DNA of 64,000 bases from an uncultured Verrucomicrobia subdivision 3 bacterium (GTDB lineage Bacteria > Verrucomicrobiota > Verrucomicrobiia > Limisphaerales > UBA11358). The stretch covers positions 109,296 through 173,295 of the forward strand of contig CAINLR010000141.1 in the NCBI GenBank assembly GCA_903850425.1, in the 5' to 3' direction. Position 1 is the stretch's first letter, and each line of letters begins with the position of its first letter. The notes beneath the pieces are model-generated. The model did no database searches. It had not been told where the DNA came from and saw only the letters and a program-made list of their open reading frames with translations. Shown piece by piece: positions 49,602 through 59,300 of this stretch. The position numbers and the translations under genes are program-made.

Positions 49602-51214
49602 GGGAGCTTTCCAGTCAGTCTCGACAAACTGCTTCCGCGCGCAATCTCTTTGCCATCAGCCAGCACGACCAGTCCCTGGTCATGTCGGTAGCGCGAACCG
49701 TCCTGATCCCAGATGATCGTCAGCATGTGGCCATGATACTTCACGCCGTCGAGACAGAACCAATGCCACGTGCCGGCCGGTAGCAACGGGTAGATTTCCA
49801 CCGTGTTATCCGCCCGCGGACGCAGGCCGACGACTCCCGTAATCAGCAAATCCGCAAACGTCGAGTGATTGTAGTAACGGCTCCTGCCACCGCGTCCATT
49901 GATCCAGTCGCCGGAGACTTCGTCGAGATATTCGCCAAGGTAGGGTTTCCCGTCGGCGTGCTGGCTGTGGACGTAGGTCAAAAAGGCATCAAAGTAATCG
50001 TGCGCAGTGACCACCGCCGCCCCCTCACCTCGGCTGGAGGAGCGGGAGTCGCTGCTGTAATCGCGCAACACATTGGCGAGCGCGCCGAGCGTTTGCGACG
50101 TGGCAAACGGCCAGACTGCTCCATCCCATTCGCAGGTGCCGACGCCATGCGAACGGAACTGCGGGTGCCGCCGCTCGGCGGTGGTGATGCCGGCGGGCGC
50201 ACGGAAACCTTGGGGGTCGGTGAATTGCGCCCAGGCCGTTTCCAAACCATCGCCGGCTTCGGGCAATTCAAATAGCCACGGAATGAATCCAACTTCCTCG
50301 CGCGCGCCTGAGAACTTTCCGTTGTCGCGCCGCACTTCAAAAAACTTCGCGTCGTCGTTCCATAAACTCTCGGTCACGAGCTTTTTCAATTGCGCGGCTT
50401 TCGCATCAAACGTAGCGGCGATGCGGGTTTCGCCTCGTAATCGGGCGATGGCGGCGACGGCGCGCGCATTGGCGAACATGTAGCTGTTGATCGTGGGGCG
50501 CGCGTTTTTGTTCGTGCGCGAACCGCTGATGGATTCCTCCATGCCGTCGCGCACATCGAACTGCCAGAACAAGCCGTTGGTGAGTTGATGGGTTTGCTCC
50601 CACCAATGATAGTCGGCTATGAAATCCCGCAGCAGGCTCTTAGGCAATGTCTGGTCGCCCGTCACCAGCGCACGCTCGCAAGCCGCCGCTGCCAGCCAAC
50701 TGCTGAAGCTGTGATATTTTTTCTGTGGCTGGCCGCCCGGACCGTGAAACCAAAACTTGGTGTAGTCATCCAGATACTTTGGATCATGCAGCCAGCGGCC
50801 CTCGGCCAACTGCAAACCGGCAGCACAACTGATGGCGTTGAAAACATCCGCATGATGCACCGGCAGGAGAAATTCCGTGATGATGAAACCCGCCGGCGTC
50901 TTAACGAGATGTTTGCGAAAGGACCACCAGCGAAAATAATACAGCTCCTCGACTTCGCGGTCGGGACACTCGAAGAAGGGAATTTCCTGTTGCAACCAGC
51001 CCCACGAACGCGCGTTGGAAATGTAGTTGGTGGCGTTCTCGTCCTCCATGGTGTTGAAGCGCTCAACGTGATGGGCAAAGTGGTCGGGCTGGAGAACGGC
51101 AAACTTTTCAGAAGCGAAAACTGGCGGAGCGCAAAAAATGAACAGCAGGACCCAAAGGGCACCGAGTTGCAGCGTGCCTGACGGACCCACCGCGCCCCGG
51201 CCCGCTCCCCCCAT
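49598..51214 (-). CDS. MGH1-like glycoside hydrolase
   Basis: The protein is 538 aa from ATG 51214; the frame extends to 51277. The signal sequence is ALWVLLFIFCAPPVFA. An (alpha/alpha)6 barrel of the MGH1/GH63-like class shows YYFRWWSFRKHL, LFWQFDVRDGMEESISGSR, GTCEWDGAVWPFAT and SRYYNHSTFADLLITGVVG. It is probably a secreted exo-glycosidase acting on oligosaccharides from pectin. The first 12 or so residues are encoded by a GC-rich repeat (51201-51262). It overlaps the beta-helix gene by 4 nt. Confidence 0.85.
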   Translation of the reverse strand: MGGAGRGAVGPSGTLQLGALWVLLFIFCAPPVFASEKFAVLQPDHFAHHVERFNTMEDENATNYISNARSWGWLQQEIPFFECPDREVEELYYFRWWSFRKHLVKTPAGFIITEFLLPVHHADVFNAISCAAGLQLAEGRWLHDPKYLDDYTKFWFHGPGGQPQKKYHSFSSWLAAAACERALVTGDQTLPKSLLRDFIADYHWWEQTHQLTNGLFWQFDVRDGMEESISGSRTNKNARPTINSYMFANARAVAAIARLRGETRIAATFDAKAAQLKKLVTESLWNDDAKFFEVRRDNGKFSGAREEVGFIPWLFELPEAGDGLETAWAQFTDPQGFRAPAGITTAERRHPQFRSHGVGTCEWDGAVWPFATSQTLGALANVLRDYSSDSRSSSRGEGAAVVTAHDYFDAFLTYVHSQHADGKPYLGEYLDEVSGDWINGRGGRSRYYNHSTFADLLITGVVGLRPRADNTVEIYPLLPAGTWHWFCLDGVKYHGHMLTIIWDQDGSRYRHDQGLVVLADGKEIARGSSLSRLTGKLP

Positions 51215-51262
51215 CCGCTGGGCGGAGAGGGAGCAATCGTTCCCGCGGCGGGCGATTTTTCT
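51201..51262. repeat. GC-rich repeat at the 5' end of the MGH1-like gene
   Basis: In complement it reads CTCTCCGCCCAGCGGATGGG (then GGGAGCGGGCCGGGG), the same type as 25782-25821. It overlaps the chosen start codon. Confidence 0.55.
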
Positions 51263-51299
51263 GCGCATGGGCATCATTGATGACAGGCTTAGCGCGGGC

Positions 51300-52223
51300 T
51301 CACAGATTCAGTTTGGCCAACTCGGCCTTGATTTCACTCAGCCTGGCTTTGACCAGCTCGCGCTCTTCCAGACGGAAACGATGGAACGGTTCAGCCATGA
51401 AGTCGTCGCAAATGCCCAGGCAGGCGAGGGTGCACTTGATGCCCTTGATAATGGCGGACGCATGTTTGCCGATGTGATAAAAAGCATCGCTGACGCGCTG
51501 AACCTGTTTTTGCAATTCTTGGGCGCGAGCGAGATTGCCAGCCCGATGCGCCTCGACCAGTTTGACGTAGAGTTTCGGAAACAAATTGGCGCCACCGCTC
51601 ACGCCACCGTGGCCGCCGAGCTGGAGGGCGTCAAATAACTTTTCCTCCGGCCCGATGAACACGGGCCAGTCCGGACGCTGCTTGATCATGGTGACGGCAT
51701 TCTTGAAATAGGCCAGGTCGCCGGAACTGTCCTTGAGGCCGATGATCCGCGGGTTGTCCAGCGCGTGCCGCACGCTTTCCAGCTCGAACTGCACCTTGGT
51801 CAGCGCGGGCATGTTGTAGAGGAAGAGCGGCAGCGGCAGTTCGGGAACGAGATGGTCGAGATACTCCTGGAGCTCCGGTTGCGCTTCGGGCAAATAATAC
51901 GGTGGGGCGGCCACCACCGCGCTCGCGCCGACCTCGGCGGCGTGACGGGCGAGGTTCGCGGATTCGACGAAGGCGGTATCCGTGATGCCCACCAGCACCG
52001 GCACGCGGTTATTGACTTGCCGGCAAACGCGGCCGATGAATTCACGGCGCAGGCGGTAGCTCAAGCTTGGCCCTTCGCCGGTGGTGCCGAGAATGAACAG
52101 TCCGCTCACACCGCCGGCCAGAATATGTTCGATCAACTTCTCCAGCCCGGCCACGTCCAGCTCGTCCCGCGCCCGCAACGGTGTGACCAGCGGCGGCACA
52201 ATTCCGGTCAAAGGTGATTTCAT
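51300..52223 (-). CDS. DapA-family aldolase/lyase
   Basis: The protein is 307 aa. GTTGEGPSL lies at 46-54. The catalytic Tyr136 lies in FLYNMPAL and the Schiff-base Lys164 in GLKDSSGD. It belongs to the dihydrodipicolinate synthase/N-acetylneuraminate lyase superfamily. In this pectin-type locus a 2-keto-3-deoxy-sugar acid aldolase or dehydratase role is more likely than lysine synthesis, but this is inferred from context. It lies between the MGH1-like and pectate lyase genes. Confidence 0.9.
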   Translation of the reverse strand: MKSPLTGIVPPLVTPLRARDELDVAGLEKLIEHILAGGVSGLFILGTTGEGPSLSYRLRREFIGRVCRQVNNRVPVLVGITDTAFVESANLARHAAEVGASAVVAAPPYYLPEAQPELQEYLDHLVPELPLPLFLYNMPALTKVQFELESVRHALDNPRIIGLKDSSGDLAYFKNAVTMIKQRPDWPVFIGPEEKLFDALQLGGHGGVSGGANLFPKLYVKLVEAHRAGNLARAQELQKQVQRVSDAFYHIGKHASAIIKGIKCTLACLGICDDFMAEPFHRFRLEERELVKARLSEIKAELAKLNL

Positions 52224-52251
52224 GGTTTCATTCAGTTTGCTCCGGGGTGGA

Positions 52252-53937
52252 TCACTGCAAAGTATTCAGGTTGCTGCGCGGATCACTCCAGTCAATTTTC
52301 TTCGTCGGATCGAGTCCAGCAAGGTATTTCTCGATGACGGTGTAACCATCGCCCAACAAATCTTTTTGTGCGAGCGCAGCATCGTTCGCGTCGAGGCCAA
52401 ATTTCTTTTTCCATGACAGCGGGATACCGTCAGCACCCAGATCTTTGATCGGTTCACCCTTGTATTCAGGATAGCCGCCGACCTGCGCAACGTCGGTGAT
52501 GATACCGTTGCCCGCCTTGCCGTAATTATTTTTCGCGAGACCCTCCGGCTGCGGCGGCAGAAATTCCTTCCCCGCGCTCCAGACTTTTCCAGTGCGGACG
52601 GTGTTCGCCACGCGTTCGTCCACGGCATCGCGGCGCGGCAGATTTGCGCCGGCATTTTTCAAGACGTCGTCAAACGCCTGCTTTGCCGAGGTGATCGTGA
52701 TCTGCGGCATCGGGAACGCTTGGTCCACGCGCACTTGGGCCACGATTTTTTTCATGGACTCGTTGGTGTTGATGGTCGGATCGTCCTTGGAGCCGCCGTC
52801 GGCAAACTGCACGCCGCCCGCCCAGTTGTCCGCGGTGACTTTTTCATTTCCCTCCACGATGTTGCCGGCGACGTAGGCTTTGCCGAAATACGGAATCAGG
52901 TCCGGCTTCTTTTGCGTGGCCGACGGCTGCAAAATGCGATACGCAATCGGCCCGGAATTCGCCGCCGGGCCGGGTTTGAAATAATTGTTTATGATGTTGT
53001 ATTGGCTGTCCTTGTCCCCGCCATCAATCGAGCGATGCCGCCAGTTGAACAGCACGTTGTTGACGAAATTAAAATCGTAAGTCATCGCCACGCTGGGATT
53101 GCGGCCAGTGTTGCACGCGAAAAGATTGTGGTGAAAGCCGGAGTTGCGTCCGCCCCAGTCGCCGCCGAACGCGTGATTGTAAGTGTTCAACGCCTCGCTC
53201 GTGATCGTCCACTGGATCGTGACGTTCACGGCCGGCAGCTTGAGCGTCGGGCCGCCGTTCGTGGGCTGATACATGTGGCGATAGGTGTCAATGTTTTGAT
53301 CCTGCCCCCAGCTCGCCGAGATGTGATCCAGAATGATGTTGCCGATGGGACTGCCATAATGCACGCCGTGCCGGTTGAAAATATCCATGTTGCCGCGACG
53401 CAACCGCAGATAGCGAATCACCACATCGTGCGCATTGTCATCAATCCCATTGTCGGCGATGCAAATGCCGTCGCCGGGCGCGGTGTGCCCGTCAATCGTG
53501 AGGTAAGGCGCTTCGATATAAATAGGCTTTTCGAGGTGGATGATGCCCGCCACGTTGAACACAACGATGCGCGGCCCGGCGGATTCGCACGCCGCGCGCA
53601 ACGTGCCCGGCCCGCTGTCGGCGAGGCTCGTCACGACAAAAACTTTTCCGCCGCGGCCGCCAAAGGAAAATTTTCCACCGCCCTCTGCGCCGGGGAACGC
53701 CGGCACTTTCGCCTGCGGCAAGTCCGACGGCAGCGCGGCCCAAGGGATGAACGGCTTGCCTTTTTTCTCCCACTCGGCCATCACCGGCGCACAGTTGGAA
53801 ATGACTTGTTGTTCGTATTGGCTCCACGCGGCGTCGCGCGCCTTGATTTTCTCGTCCGGCACCGGCCAGTTTTCGCGGGCAGAAGCCAATTGCGCCGCGA
53901 ACGAAAGGGCAAAGGCGAAAGTGAGTTGAAGTTTCAT
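52252..53937 (-). CDS. Secreted pectate lyase-like protein (PL1 type)
   Basis: The protein (561 aa) has a signal peptide (1-20). A beta-helix follows: VPAFPGAEGGGKFSFGG, LRAACESAGPRIVVF, VIRYLRLRRG, NIILDHISASWGQDQN and NNYFKPGP. The C-terminal part (LGADGIPLSWKKKFGLDAND) is a calcium-binding dockerin-like motif. It cleaves pectate by beta-elimination, or a related uronate polymer. It lies 4 nt after a second such lyase gene, and the pair heads the operon. Confidence 0.92.
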   Translation of the reverse strand: MKLQLTFAFALSFAAQLASARENWPVPDEKIKARDAAWSQYEQQVISNCAPVMAEWEKKGKPFIPWAALPSDLPQAKVPAFPGAEGGGKFSFGGRGGKVFVVTSLADSGPGTLRAACESAGPRIVVFNVAGIIHLEKPIYIEAPYLTIDGHTAPGDGICIADNGIDDNAHDVVIRYLRLRRGNMDIFNRHGVHYGSPIGNIILDHISASWGQDQNIDTYRHMYQPTNGGPTLKLPAVNVTIQWTITSEALNTYNHAFGGDWGGRNSGFHHNLFACNTGRNPSVAMTYDFNFVNNVLFNWRHRSIDGGDKDSQYNIINNYFKPGPAANSGPIAYRILQPSATQKKPDLIPYFGKAYVAGNIVEGNEKVTADNWAGGVQFADGGSKDDPTINTNESMKKIVAQVRVDQAFPMPQITITSAKQAFDDVLKNAGANLPRRDAVDERVANTVRTGKVWSAGKEFLPPQPEGLAKNNYGKAGNGIITDVAQVGGYPEYKGEPIKDLGADGIPLSWKKKFGLDANDAALAQKDLLGDGYTVIEKYLAGLDPTKKIDWSDPRSNLNTLQ

Positions 53938-53941
53938 AGGG

Positions 53942-56233
53942 TCAATGGACAGATAGCGAATACTCGCCGACGAGCGAGTTCAGATACTTTTCAAGATTGG
54001 TGTAGCCGTCGCCGTTCAAATCGTTATTGGCATCGGACGCATCATTCGGGTTCAAGCCATGCGCTTTTTCCCAAACGTCAGGAATGCCGTCGTGGTCCGT
54101 GTCCACCGGCACATTGTAGGTTTTGTAATCGGGCCAAGGAAAATTCGGCGAGCCTTGCGCCGACTTGTCATCGGTGGGTTCGTCAATGATGCCGGGGAAA
54201 TTCGGACCCGGACGATCCCCGTAAGCAGGACCTTTGGTGCCGATATAGTGAGTAGTGCCGTCACGGGTCTCTTCGATGATGTGCGCGTCAATCACATCGG
54301 ACTTGGGAAAGTTAGCCCCGACATTTGCCAGCACATTGGTAAAAGCTCCCTGCGCCGTCTGAGTTGCGACATAGGAAGGATACAATTCCTTATCCACCCG
54401 CACCTGCTTCTCTACTTCCGGCCCATTCTTAAACGCCTGCCAATTGTCACTCTCATAGTCGAAGCCTTCCATCACATTTCCAACCATATAATAGCTCTCG
54501 GTGCCCCACGCCGGATTGATGTCATCCAGCTTCAACAGCCATTTCACGAACGGATTCTTCGGATAGGGTTTGTAGTAGTTATTGACGTAGTTCAACGCCT
54601 TCACGCCGCCGTCCGTCGTGCGCGCCGTCCAGTTATAGACCACGTTGTTGCGAATATCCAGGTAGCCAGCATATTGACCGCTCTGGTTTAAGCCACCCGC
54701 CAGACTCCAGTTACGATCCGTGCAATCCGCGAGCAAGTTATGATGGTAGCTGCCGATATTACCACTAATCGAGCCGGCAAAAGCATGAGTCTCCAGCTTA
54801 GTCCTGTCACTCGCCCGATAGTGTGGCCCATGGTGCAGCGCCTCGGCAACTATGCTGCGCTGGAAAGTAATATTCTTCGCGCCACGCGAACTCGTGCCTT
54901 CATCGGAACTCCAACTGATGGAGCAATGGTCCATAATGCAATGGTCGCAATAGCTCATGCCCGCACCATCCATCGCGCGTTTCGCCGCATCGCCCACGCG
55001 GAAGCGCACATACCGGATGATGACATCGTGGGTGCCGTAAGCCCCCGCACCATAGTCGGCCAGGCAGATACCATCGCCGGGCGCAGTTTGACCGGCAATG
55101 GTGCAGTAGGGTTTCGAAACCGCACAGGGACGCTTTAAGTGAATCACTCCCGAAACACGGAAAATGATGGTGCGCGGACCATCCGACTCTACCGCCGCTC
55201 GCAAACTACCAGGAATTACCGCCTCACCTTTGCCGGGATCATAGTCGAGCAAATTGATTACTTCGATGACTCTGCCGCCACGACCACCGCGCGCAAAGCG
55301 GCCATAACCTTCAGCGGTAGGAAAGGCCGGCGCCCGCGTGCGGAACCGCCAGAGCTCACCGTGCGTCAGGTTCGTTGTGGGGTCTATCTCATCCACGCGC
55401 CAGTAATATGTTTGCATCTGATCCAATGGCGGCAACGAATAACTTGGCGAAGCCAGACTGCCTTTGAACTCCGGTGATGCGGGCGTTGCGGCGGCGACCG
55501 CATTGGAGTCAGTCCCAAAATATAGTTGATGCGAAGTTGCAGCCTTTGGCGCGACCCAGGTCAAGGCCGATTCATTCGGCCAATGTTCATCGTCGTTCGC
55601 CGGCGACGGCTTGATGGCCTTCAAATGCGGATTGGCCGTGTCAATTTCAAAACCGTTGATGAGCACGCTCCGGCTCGCACTAGACTTGTCCGGTTGAAAG
55701 CGGAGGACAATATCTTTGCCAGCAACTGCCTCCACCTCTAAGAATGAACTGGCGACTTCGTAGTCGTTCGTTGCTCGTCTGGTTGGCGTGAGCCCGCTGA
55801 CTCGCTGGGTATCGCCCTCGAAGATATCAAGGCGGCCGGGGACGAGCTCACGCTCTTCATTGTGATAAGTCACCAAAGTATGTTTACCGGGGGTCAGGCC
55901 AGCAATAACCATCTCGATACCACAGTCATTGGTCGCATTCTTGAGTCCAATCCCATCCGCCGCCATCGTTGCGCCGAAGTCCAAGGAACCTTTGAATAAC
56001 ACCGGGATAAGCGTTCCGTTTGGCACCGCGCGGAAGGTAACGGTGACGGTGCCATAAGTCTGTGCGCCCGATTTGCCCTCACGCCACGCCCAGTTATCCC
56101 AATGCGGCGTGAGCAAGTCCTTCCGCCCGTCCGCTGGATTCAAGTCCACCCTTAATTCTGCCGCCTGGATCGCCGTGACCAAAAAAAGAACTCCCGCCAT
56201 TGCCAGCGGAAAAATAACGCGCCCCAGTTTCAT
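53942..56233 (-). CDS. Multi-domain pectate lyase-like protein with malectin-like and FN3-like domains
   Basis: The protein is 763 aa from ATG 56233; 56287 and 56335 are alternative starts. The signal peptide MKLGRVIFPLAMAGVLFL is at the exact N-terminus. An N-terminal malectin-like carbohydrate-binding region (about 27-210) and a fibronectin-III-like domain (about 225-310) precede the pectate lyase helix. This starts at AEGYGRFARGGRGG and contains IMDHCSISWSSDEG and IGSYHHNLLADCTDRN. A Ca-binding DTDHDGIPDVWEKAHG repeat ends the protein. It is the first gene of the long minus-strand glycan operon. Confidence 0.9.
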   Translation of the reverse strand: MKLGRVIFPLAMAGVLFLVTAIQAAELRVDLNPADGRKDLLTPHWDNWAWREGKSGAQTYGTVTVTFRAVPNGTLIPVLFKGSLDFGATMAADGIGLKNATNDCGIEMVIAGLTPGKHTLVTYHNEERELVPGRLDIFEGDTQRVSGLTPTRRATNDYEVASSFLEVEAVAGKDIVLRFQPDKSSASRSVLINGFEIDTANPHLKAIKPSPANDDEHWPNESALTWVAPKAATSHQLYFGTDSNAVAAATPASPEFKGSLASPSYSLPPLDQMQTYYWRVDEIDPTTNLTHGELWRFRTRAPAFPTAEGYGRFARGGRGGRVIEVINLLDYDPGKGEAVIPGSLRAAVESDGPRTIIFRVSGVIHLKRPCAVSKPYCTIAGQTAPGDGICLADYGAGAYGTHDVIIRYVRFRVGDAAKRAMDGAGMSYCDHCIMDHCSISWSSDEGTSSRGAKNITFQRSIVAEALHHGPHYRASDRTKLETHAFAGSISGNIGSYHHNLLADCTDRNWSLAGGLNQSGQYAGYLDIRNNVVYNWTARTTDGGVKALNYVNNYYKPYPKNPFVKWLLKLDDINPAWGTESYYMVGNVMEGFDYESDNWQAFKNGPEVEKQVRVDKELYPSYVATQTAQGAFTNVLANVGANFPKSDVIDAHIIEETRDGTTHYIGTKGPAYGDRPGPNFPGIIDEPTDDKSAQGSPNFPWPDYKTYNVPVDTDHDGIPDVWEKAHGLNPNDASDANNDLNGDGYTNLEKYLNSLVGEYSLSVH

Positions 56234-56301
56234 GTGCAAACTGAGCGTCGCGGCACCCGGTAAATGGTTATGTGGATTAAGAGGCATGTATATCGTTTTC
56301 G

Positions 56302-56343
56302 GCAATAAAAGAGCCGGGGCCAAGTCTGCACTCAACCCCGGCC
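56302..56343 (-). terminator. Rho-independent terminator after the large surface-protein gene
   Basis: On the minus strand the sequence GCCGGGG, a 16-nt loop, CCCCGGC and then TCTTTTATT lies 20 nt after the stop codon at 56363. This is a strong stem with a T-rich tail and separates the surface-protein gene from the downstream glycan operon, which must have its own promoter. Confidence 0.75.
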
Positions 56344-56362
56344 TTCATGATTCAGCCTGTGT

Positions 56363-59300
56363 TTACGGGAAGGTCAGCCGGTAATAGACCGAGTTCGTCC
56401 CGAGGACATTCGTGAGGGTCAGGGTGGTATTGGTCCAAGAACCATTGACCCCGGTCCAAACATAGTTCGTATTCGGGGCCAGCCCGACGGCCAGGGGCGT
56501 TACGAGCGATTGCAGGCGCCAGCCGAAATTGGTTGCGGGCCAGTCAAACTGAATGACGATGTTCGTTTTGTTCGGGGACAAAACAAAGCTGTTGGTCAAA
56601 AACGTTCCGCTCGAAGAACTCACCACGCCGATCGCGCCCAACGGCCATAGCTGGGTCAAGTCCCAAGCCAAGCCCGGTCCGGGGGTCGCCGGAGTGATGA
56701 CGGGATAGGTATTGGTGGCCGTTCCCGTCGAGGAAGGATTGCCGCCACCCGAATACTGGAAGAACGTGAATAACTGGCCGGCGGCAAAGTTGCCGGTCAC
56801 GTTGGTGATGACAATGGTGCAACCATTTTGTGACCGGGCGGTCGCGCTGCCGCCGTAATCCTGGTAGCCGGAGAGCAGCTTCGAGTTGGCAGCCCCAAGG
56901 ATGTCCACCTTGAAAATGTTGGTGGAGCCTTGCGACAGCAACACCCGGCCAGGAAATCCAGAGGCGCTTCCGCCTTGAATGGTGGTCGTTCCAACCATGT
57001 CGCCACCTGGAATAATGGTGGCTCCGGAGTTCGCGGTGAATGTTCCTTTCAAAGTAGTCGTCCCTTCGCCAGTATCCTTGAAGACGCCGCTGATCGTGAG
57101 ATTGAAACCATTGATCGAACCACGATTGAGGAGCATGCCGCCTGCCGAAACTACCGAGGCAGCGCCGATGTTGGCCAGGTTGCCGGTCGGATTATTGACC
57201 AGCAGACCATTGGTGTTCACGGTCACGGAGTTGTTCATGGTGCCGGTGTTGGTAACCATGCCGCCCGGTTGAACCACCAGCGCACCATTGACCGTCCCGG
57301 AGACGGTGGCCACGCCCGCGACATTCAAGTTGCCGGCCTGCGCGCCGCTAAAATCCATGGTGGCAGCCGGGTTGATGGTTGCCGATGCGATGGCCCCGGC
57401 GCCGTTAAACAGGCCGCCATTGATCACCACATTGATGGAGGTCGTCCCGTCAATGGTCAAACTGTTCGTGCCGCTCTTGGTCAGGATGGAACTGCCAATG
57501 ATACTGCCACCACCAGTGTTGTTGATGATGTAGGGATTGGTTGTATTGGTCATGACCACGGCTCCGGGAAGGATGACCGCGCCGGAAACCAGGTTAAGGT
57601 TGAACTGCGCGGCAGTGTCATCAAATCTCACGGTGTCGCCGGCGGCAAAGTTTGTGTGCAGCAGGGTGTCCTTATCCAGCCAGTTGGCTGTGGTGTTGTC
57701 CCAATCCGCCGAAACATAACCTTGCCAGATCAGGTTTTTCGGGGTGCTCAAAATCACTTGGAAGTTCTGCTGCAGCGGATCACCGCCGTCCGTGACAATC
57801 TGACCATTATAGCCGCTTTGATTGAAGACGGTGAAACTGGGCGCGGCGCCGGACGCCCATTTAAACAGCGGGATTTGCATGCCGTTCACCAAGCTGCCCG
57901 GGTTTTTGATGGCGGCGATGACGAGACTGTTGCTGCCAACCATATTGAAATTGGTGGCATAAACCACGGCCACCGTGCTGGTCGCATTCAAGGTTACCGT
58001 CAACTGCGATCCGTTGGCGAACGCGATCGCGTCGAGCATTTGATTGGCGCTGGCGCAAGTGTTGGAAACGATAAGGCTGGAATTGTTGGTCACAGAAATC
58101 CGGTTGTTTTTAGAGTAGCCATAGACGGGACCCCCGACATAAATCGTGCTGGCAGATAATTGTCCCCCACCAATCAGCGTAATCTGGCCCTGATCCTGAT
58201 TTCCCGTAGTGGGATCGCCTTCTTCGTTAAGGTTGTTTGCTACGGTCGAACCCAGCGTGATGGACTCGCTAACCTTGAATGCTGCGGTGTTACTCACGGT
58301 GATGCGACCCACACAATAGCCCAGTGAGACCTGACCCGCCGGAGCGTTCGTCTGGTTGTATTCGCGGAAGCCCAGAATGACGGTCTTCGCATCGACGATT
58401 CCCTTGCCCATTAAGAAATTTCCGACATAGCTGGGATTCTGGCCGGCTGGAATTAATTTCCGGTCGCGACCGACATAAAACCGGTCGGCTAGGATATCCA
58501 CCGTGCCCGCCAAAAAGCTGACGTTGTTGTTCGGGCTGGTTTGCGAACTATTGGTGCCGGCACCGTCCGCGATGGCGAACACCGACATGCGCCCCCCGTT
58601 GGTGCCGCGGAAGATGGCGATGGGATTGCTGGCGGCAAAGATCGAATTAAACTGCGCATTACCGCGGGAGTTGCCACCGCCAAAGTTAATGCTGTCAACG
58701 TAGAAAATGTTGGAGATGCCCAGATTGAGATTTTGCACCGTGGTGGAACCGGCGATCTCAGTGTTGAGCCAGCTGAATCCGAAATGCCGGTCGTCTGCAT
58801 TGGTTGAATTGAAAGGATCGGCGTAAACGGTCTTGATGATGTTGGTGCGTGCCAGATTCAGGCTGTTGAGAAACTGCCGGGGAATGCCGCCATAGCTGTT
58901 CAGATTATTCAGATTGCGGTAGTTCGGGTAGAACGAGTAGTCGCCAACGCCTACTTGGTTGACGTCGGCCACAAAATTTCCCAGCCCGGAGAAGTCCAGT
59001 GTGGTGGCCTGCTGATTGTCCACCAGCGTGACGAAATTCGCATTTTCATTGGTCACCGCGAGGGTTCCTTGATCGCCCCGCACGGTGATGGTCAGGCCTC
59101 CATTGCCGGTAAAAGCATTGAGCGTGTCTTTCATCAAACTGAATCCTTTGTCCCCACCAACGCCCAAAGTCACCCCGGGATTGATCTGGACGGTATAAGT
59201 CTTGAAAGTGCTGTTGGTCGGAGCGAAACGCACCGAAGAAACGGCGGTGCTCGCGGTGACAATCACGTTGGTGATGGTCGCGGCATTTGTCGCGCCCGAC

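Noticed and set aside
49900-50100. Possible in-frame repeat in the MGH1-like gene (SRSSSRGEGAA)
   Set aside because: The low-complexity stretch looks repeat-like, but no second copy was found in the window, so it was not listed as a repeat.
56930-58159. 409-residue plus-strand frame inside the large surface-protein gene
   Set aside because: Arises from the repetitive, GC-rich coding pattern on the other strand; no domain recognised.
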